DNA of 64,000 nucleotides. Origin: Archivesica marissinica. Its lineage: Eukaryota > Mollusca > Bivalvia > Venerida > Vesicomyidae. Location: the NCBI GenBank assembly GCA_014843695.1, contig CM026398.1:11727584-11791583 (forward strand), written 5' to 3'. Below the pieces are notes generated by a model that made no database searches, was not told the origin of the DNA, and saw nothing but the letters and a program-made list of their open reading frames with translations. Of this stretch, positions 23,027-34,197 are shown one piece after another (positions within the stretch are counted from its first letter, which is position 1; each line of letters opens with the position of its first letter). The translations under genes and the position numbers were made by a program.

Positions 23027-23391
23027 GTATGTGCCATAGCTTGTGTCACGCTCTCTCTAAATTGCCATGCACAGCAAACGGTGAGTCGGTTATTGGTCAT
23101 ATTGTAAGATGTTCAAAAGAAATAGTAAGTTGCTAGCGTGCACGTTTACAAATTTACATATGATCCTATATGTGACCAATGACCTACGTACACGTGTACA
23201 TGAATCACACTCATATTGCATTTGTTTAGCTTGGTGGATACTTGCTTTATAATATTCGTGCGGTTATCATTGTTTATTTGGCATAACGTGACCCAGAAAA
23301 AATGAGATGTGTCGCGTTATGGCCCAAAGGACAAACATTATTTTATTTGAAAATCAAAGCTGATTCATTGTAGCAAATGTTTCCATTTCAG
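23027..23391. other. Intron end before exon B
   Basis: This is non-repetitive sequence ending in the acceptor TTTCCATTTCAG at 23380-23391. No other feature is recognised. Confidence 0.6.
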
Positions 23392-23490
23392 ACAATGAGT
23401 ATAAAAGAGGACATCCAGCTTATTATACAGTCAATATTTGATGTTGTCATGGCAACTATCATCTATCTGCGGGATATATTTTCTACAACG
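23392..23490 (+). CDS. DOCK3/4: DOCK family GEF, exon B
   Basis: The exon is 99 bp (33 codons), phase 0 at both ends. It lies between the acceptor TTTCCATTTCAG and the donor ACG|GTACGT at 23491. The product starts TMSIKEDIQLIIQSIF and ends LRDIFSTT. The residues are helical and amphipathic, as expected in the ARM-like solenoid between DHR-1 and DHR-2. The exon joins in frame to exon A upstream (phase 0) and exon C downstream (phase 0). The open frame continues past the donor to 23694 but loses the family pattern there, which supports the donor choice. Confidence 0.82.
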
Positions 23491-23514
23491 GTACGTACCA
23501 TGAAATGTGTATAT

Positions 23515-23665
23515 CTGAAGGAAATGGTCCAGAGGTTCAGGCATGGAAATTGCAATGTATGGATGTTAAGTTTCATACATGTCCTGCTCTGGAGGAAATG
23601 GACAGTGGTTCAGGCACGGAAATTGCAATGTATGGATGTTAAATTTCATACACGTCCCACTCTGG
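23515..23665. repeat. Imperfect tandem duplication, about 75 bp x 2
   Basis: Two adjacent copies share GGAAATTGCAATGTATGGAT and flanking bases with several substitutions. The duplication begins about 25 bp after the exon B donor and looks like an early stage of minisatellite formation. Confidence 0.75.
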
Positions 23666-23773
23666 CCCATATGGTTCGCCGGAGGCGAGGGTAAATAAGC
23701 TCAATCACAGTATGGTACTACCTAGTATAAGACCACCCTACTCAACTCTCTGCTCCTAATTGTATTTAAATGT

Positions 23774-23935
23774 ACGGGCTTCAGTGGCCGAGCGGTTAAT
23801 GTCCTTCACTTCAAAACACTTGCCCTCACCGCTGTAGGTTTTGAATCATACTGGGAATTCTTTCAAGTGAGAAACTTATCCAGCTGGATTGCGGAAGGTT
23901 GGTGGGTCTACCCGGGTTCAGAAGTAACTGTTCAG
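23774..23935 (+). mobile_element. tRNA-derived SINE, second family
   Basis: The A box TGGCCGAGCGGTTAATG is followed 45 bp later by a degenerate B box (GGTTTTGAATC). The body CTTTCAAGTGAGAAACTTAT and CCCGGGTTCAG follows. It differs from the Thr-like family in head and body. The head resembles Leu/Ser-type SINE heads known in molluscs. It is an old, diverged copy. Confidence 0.6.
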
Positions 23936-24126
23936 GCTAACGATTGGCTGTTTTGAAAAAATAAGTCAAACTTTTGTTACTGACCACATTTTGAATATAT
24001 GCTGTCCTGTGATTTATTCTGTATATTGACTTACAGAATAAATGAACCTGGAAATAAAGACCACCTGTCTACCTTCTCAATGATCGTAGTTGTTTACAGC
24101 TTTAACTGTACTACAATTTGTTGGAG

Positions 24127-24385
24127 CGATCTGTCTCCGAGGCATCCATCTCTGAGGTGTCTGTCTCTGAGGCATCCGTCTCTGAGGTGTCTGTCTCTGA
24201 GGCATCCGTCTCTGAGGTGTCTGTCTCCGAGGCATCCATCTCTGAGGTGTCTGTCTCCGTGACAGCCGTCTCTGAGGTGTCTGTCTCCGAGGCATACGTC
24301 TCTGAGGTGTCTGTCTCTGTGGCATCCGTCTCTGAGGTGTCTGTCTCCGTGACAGCCGTCTCTGAGGTGTCTGTCTCCGAAGCTA
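24127..24385. repeat. 30-bp minisatellite, about 9 units
   Basis: The unit is TCTGAGGTGTCTGTCTCTGA plus GGCATCCGTC. A 120-codon open frame (24118-24480) encodes a Ser/Val/Glu repeat with a 10-residue period. There is no supporting start context or splice connection to the DOCK frame, so I treat it as non-coding. Confidence 0.93.
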
Positions 24386-24679
24386 AGTGTTTAATGTTGA
24401 TTACTCATAGTTACCAATCCAACCAAATTGTTTCCTCGGTAACAGTGTTTTCCCTCGTAAACGAACAGTTTTCAGCCTAGAATATAGAGAACATATGTTC
24501 GTTAAAGGGGATGATCAAATCATTTCACTGACATAGAAGGCTATGATTACCTCGAGTTAGTTAATATTGATTTCGGTGTTCATTCAGTGCAATATATTTC
24601 GATCATCCACCGAAACAAACAAATATCCAATGCATAGTCAGGGAAACCTAGGAAAACAGAAATCATTTTAAAGTAAATT

Positions 24680-24955
24680 ATGCATGTTTATAAGGACGGT
24701 TGTAAGCGGCCAACAGAGGAACCAAAATGGAAGAAGTCCACTGTGAAGCCGCGGAAGCCACCCGCCAGGAGTGCTACCCACAGCGGATTTACCATGAAAA
24801 ATGAGGCTGGGTTAAACAGGAAGCTGGGTCATGGCCTCGAGACTCTGATTTTACCAGTTGTGGCGATCAGTGCAGAGGGTACGAAGGAAACGCCGAGAGC
24901 GGTATCTGTATGTAATAATATGTTACCAACTCGGCATGGATCGACTGTATGACTT
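24680..24955 (+). other. Unrecognised GC-richer segment with a 90-codon open frame
   Basis: The stretch 24690-24935 is clearly richer in G and C than its surroundings. It is open for 90 codons, with a basic start (KWKKSTVKPRKPPARS). I recognise no domain. It may be a processed-gene fragment or an unannotated exon, but good splice sites in phase with exons B and C are not evident. It sits just before a 43-bp array. Confidence 0.3.
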
Positions 24956-24959
24956 TGTA

Positions 24960-25389
24960 GTGTATTTCCTATATTACCAACTTGGCATGGTTCAACTGTA
25001 TGCTATATGAAATATATTACCAACTCAGCATATATCAACTGTATGCCGTATGCGATATATTACCAACTCAGCATATATCAACTGTATACCGTATGCGATA
25101 TATTACCAACTCAGCATATATCAACTGTATACCGTATGCGATATATTACCAACTCAGCATATATCAACTGTATGCTATATGCGATATATTACCAACTCAG
25201 CATATATCAACTGTATGCCGTATGCGATATATTACCAACTCAGCATATATCAACTGTATACCGTATGCGCTATATTACCAACTCAGCATATATCAACTGT
25301 ATACCGTATGCGCTATATTACCAACTCAGCATATATCAACTGTATGCTATATGCGATATATTACCAACTCAGCATATATCAACTGTATG
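24960..25389. repeat. 43-bp minisatellite, about 10 units
   Basis: The unit is CGATATATTACCAACTCAGC, ATATATCAACTGTATGCCGT, ATG. Three overlapping open frames come from a stop-free 43-bp unit. Confidence 0.96.
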
Positions 25390-25603
25390 ACTATATGGTA
25401 AATGAAGACTCTATCAAGGGGCCTAGTCCACCTGAAGTGGAAGCCCCACATATATTGCTATATATACTCAATCATTCTTTTCCATATATTCGATCATCAT
25501 CAGTATGTTTTCATGTGAAAACGATAAGTGACAATATATTGTGTATAGTACTAGCTTGGCATGCGTTAATGCTGAAATGTGTCATTTTTAATAAATAGAC
25601 TCT

Positions 25604-26225
25604 GCATACTGAAGATAACTTACATCACTTGCTAGACACAACTGCAGATACTGAAGGTAACTTACATCACTTGCTAGACACAACTGCATATACTGAAGAT
25701 AGCTTACATCACTTGCTAGACACAACTGCTGATACTGAAGATAACTTACATCACTTGCTAGACACAACTGCTGATACTGAAGATAACTTACATCACTTGC
25801 TAGACACAACTGCTGATACTGGAGATAACTTACATCACTTGTTAAACACAACTACTGATACTGAAGATAGCTTACATCACTTGCTAGACACAACTGCTAA
25901 TACTGAAGATAACTTACATCACTTGCTAGACACAACTGCTGATACTGAAGGTAACTTACATCACTTGCTAGACACAACTGCTGATACTGAAGATAACTTA
26001 CATCACTTGCTAGACACAACTGGTGATACTGGAGATAACTTACATCACTTGCTAAACACAACTGTAGATACAGATACTGAAGATAGCTTACATCACTTGC
26101 TAGACACAACTACTGATACTGGAGATAACTTACATCACTTGCTAGACACAACTGTAGATACAGATACTGAAGATAGCTTACATCACTTGCTAGACAAAAC
26201 TGCTAATACTGAAGATAGCTTACAT
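25604..26225. repeat. 42-bp minisatellite, left part (split by a LINE)
   Basis: The unit is GATACTGAAGATAACTTACA, TCACTTGCTAGACACAACTG, CT. About 15 units show many variants (GGAGAT, GAAGGT, GATAGC, extra GATACA). The array continues after the LINE at 29245-29836. The unit is divisible by three and gives a 200-codon open frame with a 14-residue period. Confidence 0.96.
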
Positions 26226-29200
26226 AGATAGATGTTTAAAAAAGACGAATTAGAAACTATTACAATTAATAGAGCTCGTGGTTACTTTATTAGGGCAAAG
26301 TCGCAATATATTGAAGGAATGGACAAAAATACAAAATATTTTTCAAATTTAGAAAAGAAAAATGAGCAGAAAACAATATCACGGCTTATAATTAAAGATA
26401 ATGAAATAACAGAATCTAGTGATTTATTAAATGAAATAAAGCAATTCTATGAAAAATTATACACAAAGGTTTTACTAAGAGATAATATTAAGCAGTATTT
26501 TCCATCAAATAGTGTTAAACTAAACGAAATTCAAAAGCAGTCATGCGAAGGTTCATTAGTAGAGGCAGAATGTGCACAGGCCCTTTTAAATATGAAGAAT
26601 AATAAAAGTCCCGGTTCTGACGGTTTAACTACAGAATTTTACAAAATATTTTGGAGAGATCTAAAAAAATATTACATTGATTCTATTAATTACTCCTATG
26701 AAAATGGTTCACTAACACAACTTCAGAAGCAAGGCATTATAAATCTAATTCCAAAAAAGGATAAAGAACTGACAAGCTTAAATAACTGGCGCCCGTTATC
26801 GTTATTAAATGTAGACTATAAAATAGCAACAAAAACAATCGCAAATAGAATGAAACAAGTACTTCCTACTATAATTCACGACTCTCAAACTGGTTTTCTG
26901 AGTGGGAGATATATTGGAGAAAATATACGATTGATATATGACACAATAGACTTTTTAAATTATAATAATAAACCCGGATTACTCTTCTTTACCGATTTTG
27001 AAAAAGCCTTCGATAGCTTAGATCATGAGTTTATTTATGAAACGTTAGATTATTATAATTTTGGCATATCTCTAGTGAAATGGATTAAATTGTTCTATAA
27101 TAATATAATAATATGTGTAAATAATAATGGTTATTTATCAGATTTCTTTAATATAGAATGAGGAGTACGACAAGGATGTCCCCTTTCGCCTTACCTTTTT
27201 ATAACTACTATTGAAATATTGTCATTAAAAGTAAGAAATGAAACTGACATCAAAGGTATTACATTAAATAAGGAAGAAATTAAAGAGTCTATATTTGCCG
27301 ACGATGCAACCTTTCTCACTGATGGAACAGAAGCATCATTCAATAAATTGGTACAAACCATCGATGATTTCAGTCATGTTTCAGGTTTAAAATTAAATAC
27401 AAAGAAATCTACCATACTAAGAGCTGGGTCCCTTAGGAACACTGAGAAAATCTACTGTAAAATGAAATCTTTTATATGGACATCACAGGAAGCCAAAACA
27501 CGGGGTATAATTTTTACCAATAATATAAGTGACAGGATCTCAATTAATCTAGATAATAAAATAGAAGAAATGTATTCGTGTCTAAATAAATGGAAAAAAC
27601 ATAACCTAACCCTATTGGGTAAAATAACTGTCATAAAAACGTTTGCATTACCAAAGATAATCTATCCCTTGACAGTACTTGAAAATCCAAAGGAAAATGT
27701 ATTTTCCGAAATAACTAAAAATATGTATTCTTTCTTATGGAATGGAAAGCCAGATAAAATCGCACGTACTACTATTAAGCGTCAATATGACGAAGGAGGT
27801 CTAAAAATGGTTGATATAAATGCATACTTTAATTCTATAAAAGCTGCTTGGGTAAAAAGAATACTCAATCCTGCAAATAAAGGTCATTGGAAAGAGACAT
27901 ACTTAAGACAAATAAATAAATATGGTGGAAAACTTTTATTTGATTGTAATATATCAACAAAACACGTAGCATTAAAAATTGAGAATAACTTTTTAAAAGA
28001 TGTTATCATTAGTTGGTCAAAGGTTAACTTCAAAGAAAAACCAAATGTCATTTCAAAGGAAATATTATGGAATAACTCATTTATAAAAAGTGGGGAAAAT
28101 ACATTTTTTTATAGGAAATGGTTTCAGAAAGGTATCAAGCATGTTGAAGATATATATAATTTTATGACAAGAAAATTCCATAAATTTTCACATTTACAAA
28201 ATATTTATGGTGTAGACAGATCAGATTTTCTTAAATATACCGCCTTAATGTCGAAAATCTCTGTTGAGTGGAAAGAAAAAATTAATCTGGAACATCAAAT
28301 TGAAAATCCTGCAGCAACATTTTTAGAGACAATAATGAGGATTAAAAAACCAACACAAATTTTATACAAACAATTTCTTAGAAAGTATAATAACCCACAA
28401 CAGAACAAAGCGGAAATAAAGTGGAATGCTATATTCGACAATCTGGATTGGAAGAATATATATAAAATGCCATTTATGAGTACTATTGATACTAAACTAC
28501 GAACATTCCAATATAAATACGTGACAAGAATATTACCTACCAATGTACTATTATATAAATGCAAGTTATCAAATTCATCATTATGTGACTTTTGCAATAT
28601 GCATACAGAAACACTGAAACACTTATTCTGGGAATGTCATCACATTCAACATTTCTGGTCTAGATTAAAAACATATGTGTGGAAAAAATATGGTTTTTAA
28701 TATGGACTACAAGGTTATTTCATTTGGCTCAAATAAAGATCACTCGCAGCATATGTTGGATTTTATCATCCTGTTAGCAAAATATTTCATTTTTAAAAGT
28801 AAGCTAGAAAAAAGTGTTCCAAACTACATGAACTTTATCAAATATTTGAAAGAACGGAAAACTATTGAAGAACAAATAGCCTTTATGAAGGATAAACTTA
28901 ATACTCATAACAAGAAATGGAATCAATTGATATTTGACTGATGGGAAGTACAAAACACACATGTAATCATACATATTTAGGGTTGAAACGATGTTAATAT
29001 ATTACTTAGATCGGAAATCTTTCGTATTGATTTCTTACTTTTTCTTATATAATTTCTTCACTCTTACTATGCGAACATTGATTGGTACATTTGTAATATA
29101 TAAAACAATGTAGCTAAGGTATATGTAATTTTGAACAATAATTATTGTGTTTTTTATATGTGATATATGTGTATCTATCAATGTTATGTTGGAAAATAAA

Positions 29201-29244
29201 CGGGCTACATCTTGTTAGCTCAAAATATATTTTTTTTTAAAAAA
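26226..29244 (+). mobile_element. 5'-truncated LINE inserted into the 42-bp array
   Basis: The element is about 3.0 kb and is flanked by a perfect 13-bp target duplication AGATAGCTTACAT (26213-26225 and 29245-29257). It ends in a run of T then A residues (29231-29244). It lacks the endonuclease and any ORF1, so it is 5'-truncated, as is usual for target-primed reverse transcription. The 3' untranslated part is about 300 bp. The clade looks like the L1/Tx1 side of the LINE tree because of the zinc-binding C-terminus, but that is tentative. Confidence 0.9.
26232..28941 (+). pseudogene. LINE ORF2 remnant: reverse transcriptase plus C-terminal zinc motif
   Basis: The frame encodes the region between endonuclease and RT, then the RT domain, then a long C-terminal region. 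Visible RT motifs are NNWRPLSLLN (about 26779-26810), FTDFEKAFDSLD (about 26987-27024), GVRQGCPLSP (27165-27194) and the catalytic FADD (27294-27305). FADD is the usual Y/F-A-D-D box with both aspartates. A C-x2-C-x8-H-x4-C motif lies at about 28584-28637. The frame is broken twice: a TGA at 27159-27161, just before GVRQGC where Arg is usual (a CGA to TGA change), and a one-base shift near 28690-28700. After the shift the frame continues to 28941. The RT residues are otherwise intact, so the copy is fairly young. Confidence 0.88.
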
Positions 29245-29836
29245 AGATAGCTTACATCACTTGCTAGACACAACTGCTAATACTGAAGATAACTTACATC
29301 ACTTGCTAGACACAACTGCAGATACTGAAGATAACTTACATCACTTGTTAAACACAACTACTGATACTGGAGATAACTTACATCATTTGCTAGACACAAC
29401 TGCTAATACTGAAGATAACTTACATCACTTGCTAGACACAACTGCTAATACTGAAGATAACTTACATCACTTGCTAGACACAACTGCTAATACTGAAGAT
29501 AACTTACATCACTTGCTAGACACAACTGCTAATACTGAAGATAACTTACATCACTTGCTAGACACAACTGCTAATACTGAAGATAACTTACATCACTTGC
29601 TAGACACAACTGCTAATACTGAAGATAACTTACATCACTTGCTAGACACAACTGCTAATACTGAAGATAACTTACATCACTTGCTAGACACAACTGCTAA
29701 TACTGAAGATAACTTACATCACTTGCTAGACACAACTGCTAATACTGAAGATAACTTACATCACTTGCTAGACACAACTGCTAATACTGAAGATAACTTA
29801 CATCACTTGGCTAGACACAACTACTGATACTGAAGA
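29245..29836. repeat. 42-bp minisatellite, right part
   Basis: This is the continuation of the array at 25604-26225 after the LINE. From about 29395 to 29810 there are about ten units that are identical or nearly so (GCTAATACTGAAGATAACTT type). The left part is much more varied. Confidence 0.96.
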
Positions 29837-30224
29837 CCAGCACGATACCGTTTCATACACATGAACCATTTCTTGAGCCAAAGGCGCAGACATCTTCATT
29901 GCAAGGGGGAGACTGTTAAAAATATTTAGATAGAACAAAAAAGGAATTCTAGTTTTCAAAGAGGACAGTTGGTATCATGTTTGTTTAAGGAATCGGGACC
30001 TGCATCATTCAGTGAAGACGACGTCCATACCCTTCTTTGACATAGATTGCATGTATAGTATCAATATCACCAAAAGTGGCGTGTCTGAAAACATATGCAC
30101 GGTGTTCTTTGTAGCATGCAAAATATAGAATAAAATATAGAAAATATGAACTTGTTGAAATCTGAATTTAATATTTCATGGAAGTTAATGACATTGTACA
30201 ATAAAACCTGTCCTACAGAACATC
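29837..30224. other. Unique spacer with a possible LTR junction
   Basis: At 29904-29920 the sequence AAGGGGGAGACTGTTA resembles the polypurine tract plus TGTTA start of a retrotransposon LTR. No second LTR, primer site or protein is visible, so this is at most a remnant. The rest is featureless. Confidence 0.3.
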
Positions 30225-30937
30225 GATACATAAATACAACTTCCACATAATACCACATACAATAAACACCACCACATAAACACCACATCCACATAAACAC
30301 CACATCCACATAAACACCACATCCACATAAACCCACCATAAATACCACCTCCACATAACACCACCTCCACAAAACCACACCACATAAACACCACCTCCAC
30401 ATATATACCACCTCCACATAAACCACATCCACATACAACCACCTCCACATAAAACCACATCCACATAACACCACCTCCACATAAACACCACCTCCACATA
30501 AAACACCACCTCCACATAAACACCACCTCCACATAAACACCACATCCACATAACACCACCTCCACATAATACCACCTCCACATAAATACCACCTCCACAT
30601 AAACACCACATCCACATAAACACCCTCCACATAAACACCACCTCCACATAAACCACCACATAAACACCACCTCCACATAAATACAACCTCCACATAAATC
30701 ACCACCTCCACATAAACACCACATCCACATAAACACCACCTCCACATATATACCACCTCCACATAAATACCACCTCCACATAAACACCACATCCACATAA
30801 ACACCACCTCCACATAAATACCACCTCCACATAAATACCACCTCCACATAAACACCACCTCCACATAAACACCACATCCACATAAACACCACCTCCACAT
30901 ATATACCACCTCCACATAAATACCACCTCCACATATA
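30225..30937. repeat. 17-bp minisatellite, about 41 units
   Basis: The unit is ACCACCTCCACATAAAC, with variants CCACATCC and ATATATACC. It differs from the 17-bp array of the duplicated block. The long - strand frames (up to 291 codons, Trp/Cys/Val-rich) are repeat artefacts. Confidence 0.96.
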
Positions 30938-31136
30938 ATCATATATTGACTAGGCGAGTCTTCTTTTCTTCATCCGGCTTTCTATAGCTCCATTTCTCCG
31001 TAACATAACGTAATAGCAAATATATTAATTAGTATGCATGAATCACTGCAGTTATAAATGCAGATTTCATCACTATATCATCTCTCTAATTCATGAAATA
31101 TTATTTGCTCAACCTTGTTTATTAATTAAAAAAATG

Positions 31137-31490
31137 ACTAAAAATGGTGCTGATGTAACACCCGAACTGATGGTCACGGGTTCGAGCCCCGCTCAGGCCG
31201 TGTCTCATTTAAAGGTGTTAGATAAACTGCCTGCCAGCGATATAGCTCAAAATGGTGCTGATGTAACACCCGAACTGATGGTCACGGGTTCGAGCCCCGC
31301 TCAGGCCGTGTCTCATTTAAAGGTGTTAGATAAACTGCCTGCCAGCGATATAGCCCAAAATGGTGCTGATGTAACACCCGAACTGATGGTCACGGGTTCG
31401 AGCCCCGCTCAGGCCGTGTCTCATTTAAAGGTGTTAGATAAACTGCCTGCCAGCGATATAGCCCAAAATGGTGCTGATGTAACACCTGAA
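31137..31490. repeat. 108-bp tandem repeat carrying a Pol III B box, 3.3 units
   Basis: Units start at 31141, 31249, 31357 and 31465 (partial), an exact spacing of 108 bp, and are nearly identical. Each full unit contains GGGTTCGAGCCCCGCTCAGG, which matches a tRNA T-arm/B box. The array therefore seems to come from the 3' part of a tRNA-derived SINE. It keeps one + frame open for 171 codons because 108 is divisible by three. Confidence 0.9.
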
Positions 31491-31675
31491 CAAAACAAAC
31501 AAAAATTACAAATGATTGTGTTAGAATCAAATGGGTATATGCGTTATTTATAGTCGAACAGCAAACATGGTTAATTCCTACACGTCAGAACTCCAAACCA
31601 TGTTTTATTCGCCAATAAATAACTGAAAGACGAATATTATTTCTTAAATGAAAAAATGGATAATGACGTGTTACA

Positions 31676-32050
31676 TTGGAAGCGTCGGAGCACATACACA
31701 CTAGATACGAGATAGTTGTACAAATCATCATGATATTTTACTCACAAATGCAGCCAAGGCGTAAAATCAGCGACTCAAGCACAAATTGGAGTACCGTGTC
31801 ATTACTGGATTGGATGAAAAATCGTTCAGCCATGAAGGAGACCGATCCAAGTGTTTCTGTTGAGAAACGGTGCACACGTGTGTCCTGCGACAGCTCGTTG
31901 GAGACACTCAAGAACTACATTTCTGATGGTATAGATATAACTGTTGCAGTCGTGGAACAACCTGTACAGTGTGTACGTCTCTCAATATTCTACATGGCAT
32001 GTTTACCACAAAAGATGTCACACAGATGTCGTATCTTGCAACGATATTGA
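31676..32050 (+). other. Unrecognised 124-codon open frame
   Basis: This is one of the few open frames of this size not made of tandem units. The translation has normal composition, for example SLLDWMKNRSAMKETDPSVS. I recognise no family. It could be a decayed retroelement fragment or chance. No splice sites in phase with exons B and C were identified. Confidence 0.25.
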
Positions 32051-32229
32051 AAGTGATATATGTATGTCATGTCGTATCTATATATACCTATAGATTACTG
32101 TTGAATAAGAAATTTTATCAAATGTAAATGAAATCGAAAATATAAAATAATATAGTATGGACATTTTTTTGAATGTGTTTATTTTTATCTTTGCCCCCTG
32201 GTAATTCAGAGCGACACTTTCGGAAGTAT

Positions 32230-32425
32230 ATTAGTAATTTTATTTATTTGGAAGATACAGAATTCCAATTCCAGAAGTATCCCTGGTTCTTTTACATGCC
32301 CGGTGTATAGCATCGATACACTACACCTCTTTTATCAATTATCGGAAATACTGTTAATATTATTAGGGTCAGACCGGGGATCGAGCCTGCGATCCCTGGA
32401 TTCGCAGTCCAACGAGTTAACCACC
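32230..32425 (-). mobile_element. Diverged Thr-like SINE fragment
   Basis: The reverse-strand B box (GGGGATCGAGCCTGCGATCC in + orientation), TATTAGGGTCAGAC and GGTTCTTTTACATGC match the SINE family at 4331-4612. The A-box end and the 3' tail are degenerate. Confidence 0.7.
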
Positions 32426-32656
32426 TGATTCGATTCAGGACCACAATATTACAACGCACATGTTTTATCAACTTGCTTCCGACTTGCGATATTAGATATA
32501 AGTCGTATACCATGTCCATCCCAATTCCCTAGTACATTGTTATGGGTTAATCCAGTATTTGTAAATAAAGGCCACAGTTATCGCGTTTTACTAATATCAC
32601 AGTTGCCTGTGTTTAAATCCTTCATTAATAACTTACACACAACCTGAACAAAACAT

Positions 32657-34068
32657 GAGCGAGAATGGGTGAGTAGGTGGTGAGAGAGGGGTGGTAGGTG
32701 GAGAGAGAGGGGTGGGTAGGTGGAGAGAGAGGGGTGGGTAGGTAGAGAGGAATGGGATGTAGGTGGAGAGCGAGGGTGGGTAGGTGGAGAGAGATGAATG
32801 GTAGACTGTGAGAGAAGGGGTGGGTAGGTGGAGAGGAATGGGATGTAGGTGGAGAGAGAGGGGTGGGTAGGTGGAGAGGAATGGGATGTAGGTGGAGAGA
32901 GAGGGGTGGGTAGGTGGAGAGAGATGAATGGTAGGCCGTGAGAGAAGGGGTGGGTAGGCCGTAGAGCCGTGAGAGAAGGGGTGGTAGGCCGTGAGAGAAG
33001 GGGTGGGTGAGAGTGGAGAGAGATGAATGGTAGGCCGTGAGAGAAGGGGTGGGTAGGCCATGAGAGAAGGGTGGGTAGGTTGAGAGAGAAGGGGTGGGTA
33101 GGTAGAGAGGAATGGGATGTAGGTGGAGAGAGAGGGGTGGGTAGGTAGAGAGGAATGGATGTAGGTGGAGAGAGCGGGGTGGGTAGGTGGAGAGAGATGA
33201 ATGGTAGGCCGTGAGAGAAGGGGTGGGTAGGCCATGAGAGAAGGGGTGGTAGGCCGTGAGAGAAGGGGTGGGTAGGTGGAGAGAGATGAATGGTAGGCCG
33301 TGAGAGAAGGGGTGGGTAGGCCATGAGAGAAGGGGTGGGTAGGTTGAGAGAAGGGGTGGGTAGGTTGAGAGAGAAGGGGTGGGTAGGCGGAGAGAGAAGG
33401 GTGGGTAGGCAGAGAGAGAAGGGGTTGTAGGCCATGAGAGAAGGGGTGGGTAGGCCGTGAAAGATGGGGTGGGTAGGCAGAGAGAGAAGGGGTTGTAGGC
33501 CGTGAGAGAAGGGTTGGGTAGGCCATGAGAGATGGGGTGGGTAGGCAGAGAGAGAAGGGGTTGTAGGCCGTGAGAGAAGGGGTGGGTAGGCCGTGAAAGA
33601 TGGGGTGGGTAGGCAGAGAGAGAGGGGTTGTAGGCCGTGAGAGAAGGGTTGGGTAGGCCATGAGAGATGGGGTGGGTAGGCAGAGAGAGAAGGGGTTGTA
33701 GGCCATGAGAGAAGGGGTGGGTAGGTGGAGAAAGAAGGAGTGGGTAGGCCGTGAGAGAAGGGGTGGATAGGTGGAGAAGAAAGGAGTGGTAGGCCGTGAG
33801 AGAAGGGGTGGATAGGCCATGAGAGATGGGGTGGGTAGGCCGTGAAAGATGGGGTGGGTAGGCAGAAGAGAGAAGGGGTGGGTAGGTAGAGAGAAGGGGT
33901 GGGTAGGCCGTGAGAGAAGGGGTGGGTAGGCGGAGAGACAAGGGGTGGGTATGCGGAGAGAGAAGGGGTGGGTAGGCCATAAGAGAAGGGGTGGGTATGC
34001 GGAGAGAGAAGGGGTGGGTATGCGGAGAGAGAAGGGGTGGGTATGCAGAGAGAGAAGGTGTGGGTAGG
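32657..34068. repeat. Purine-rich 22-24-bp minisatellite, about 62 units
   Basis: The unit is GGTGGGTAGGCCGTGAGAGA plus AGG, with TAGGTGGAGAGA and TAGGCAGAGAGA variants. The + strand is strongly G/A-rich. Proline-, serine- and leucine-rich open frames of 285-491 codons on the - strand are by-products of the purine bias. The array ends about 130 bp before exon C. Confidence 0.95.
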
Positions 34069-34197
34069 TCGGTGCTGTTGGCAGTACTAATTTCTCAAAC
34101 ATTAACATTTGAAATGTGCAAAATGTCCGTGTGATGGAGATAGTCTGTAGTCCATTGATAATAGCATTTAGTTATTTAATAGCGTGACATATTGCAG

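Noticed and set aside
24118..24480. Ser/Val/Glu repeat protein
   Set aside because: The frame is defined only by the 30-bp unit. The opposite strand is open as well, and no start or splice context supports it.
27219..28700. Separate second gene after the LINE RT stop
   Set aside because: It is the continuation of the same RT domain after a single in-frame TGA. GVRQGCPLSP and FADD follow at the expected distances.
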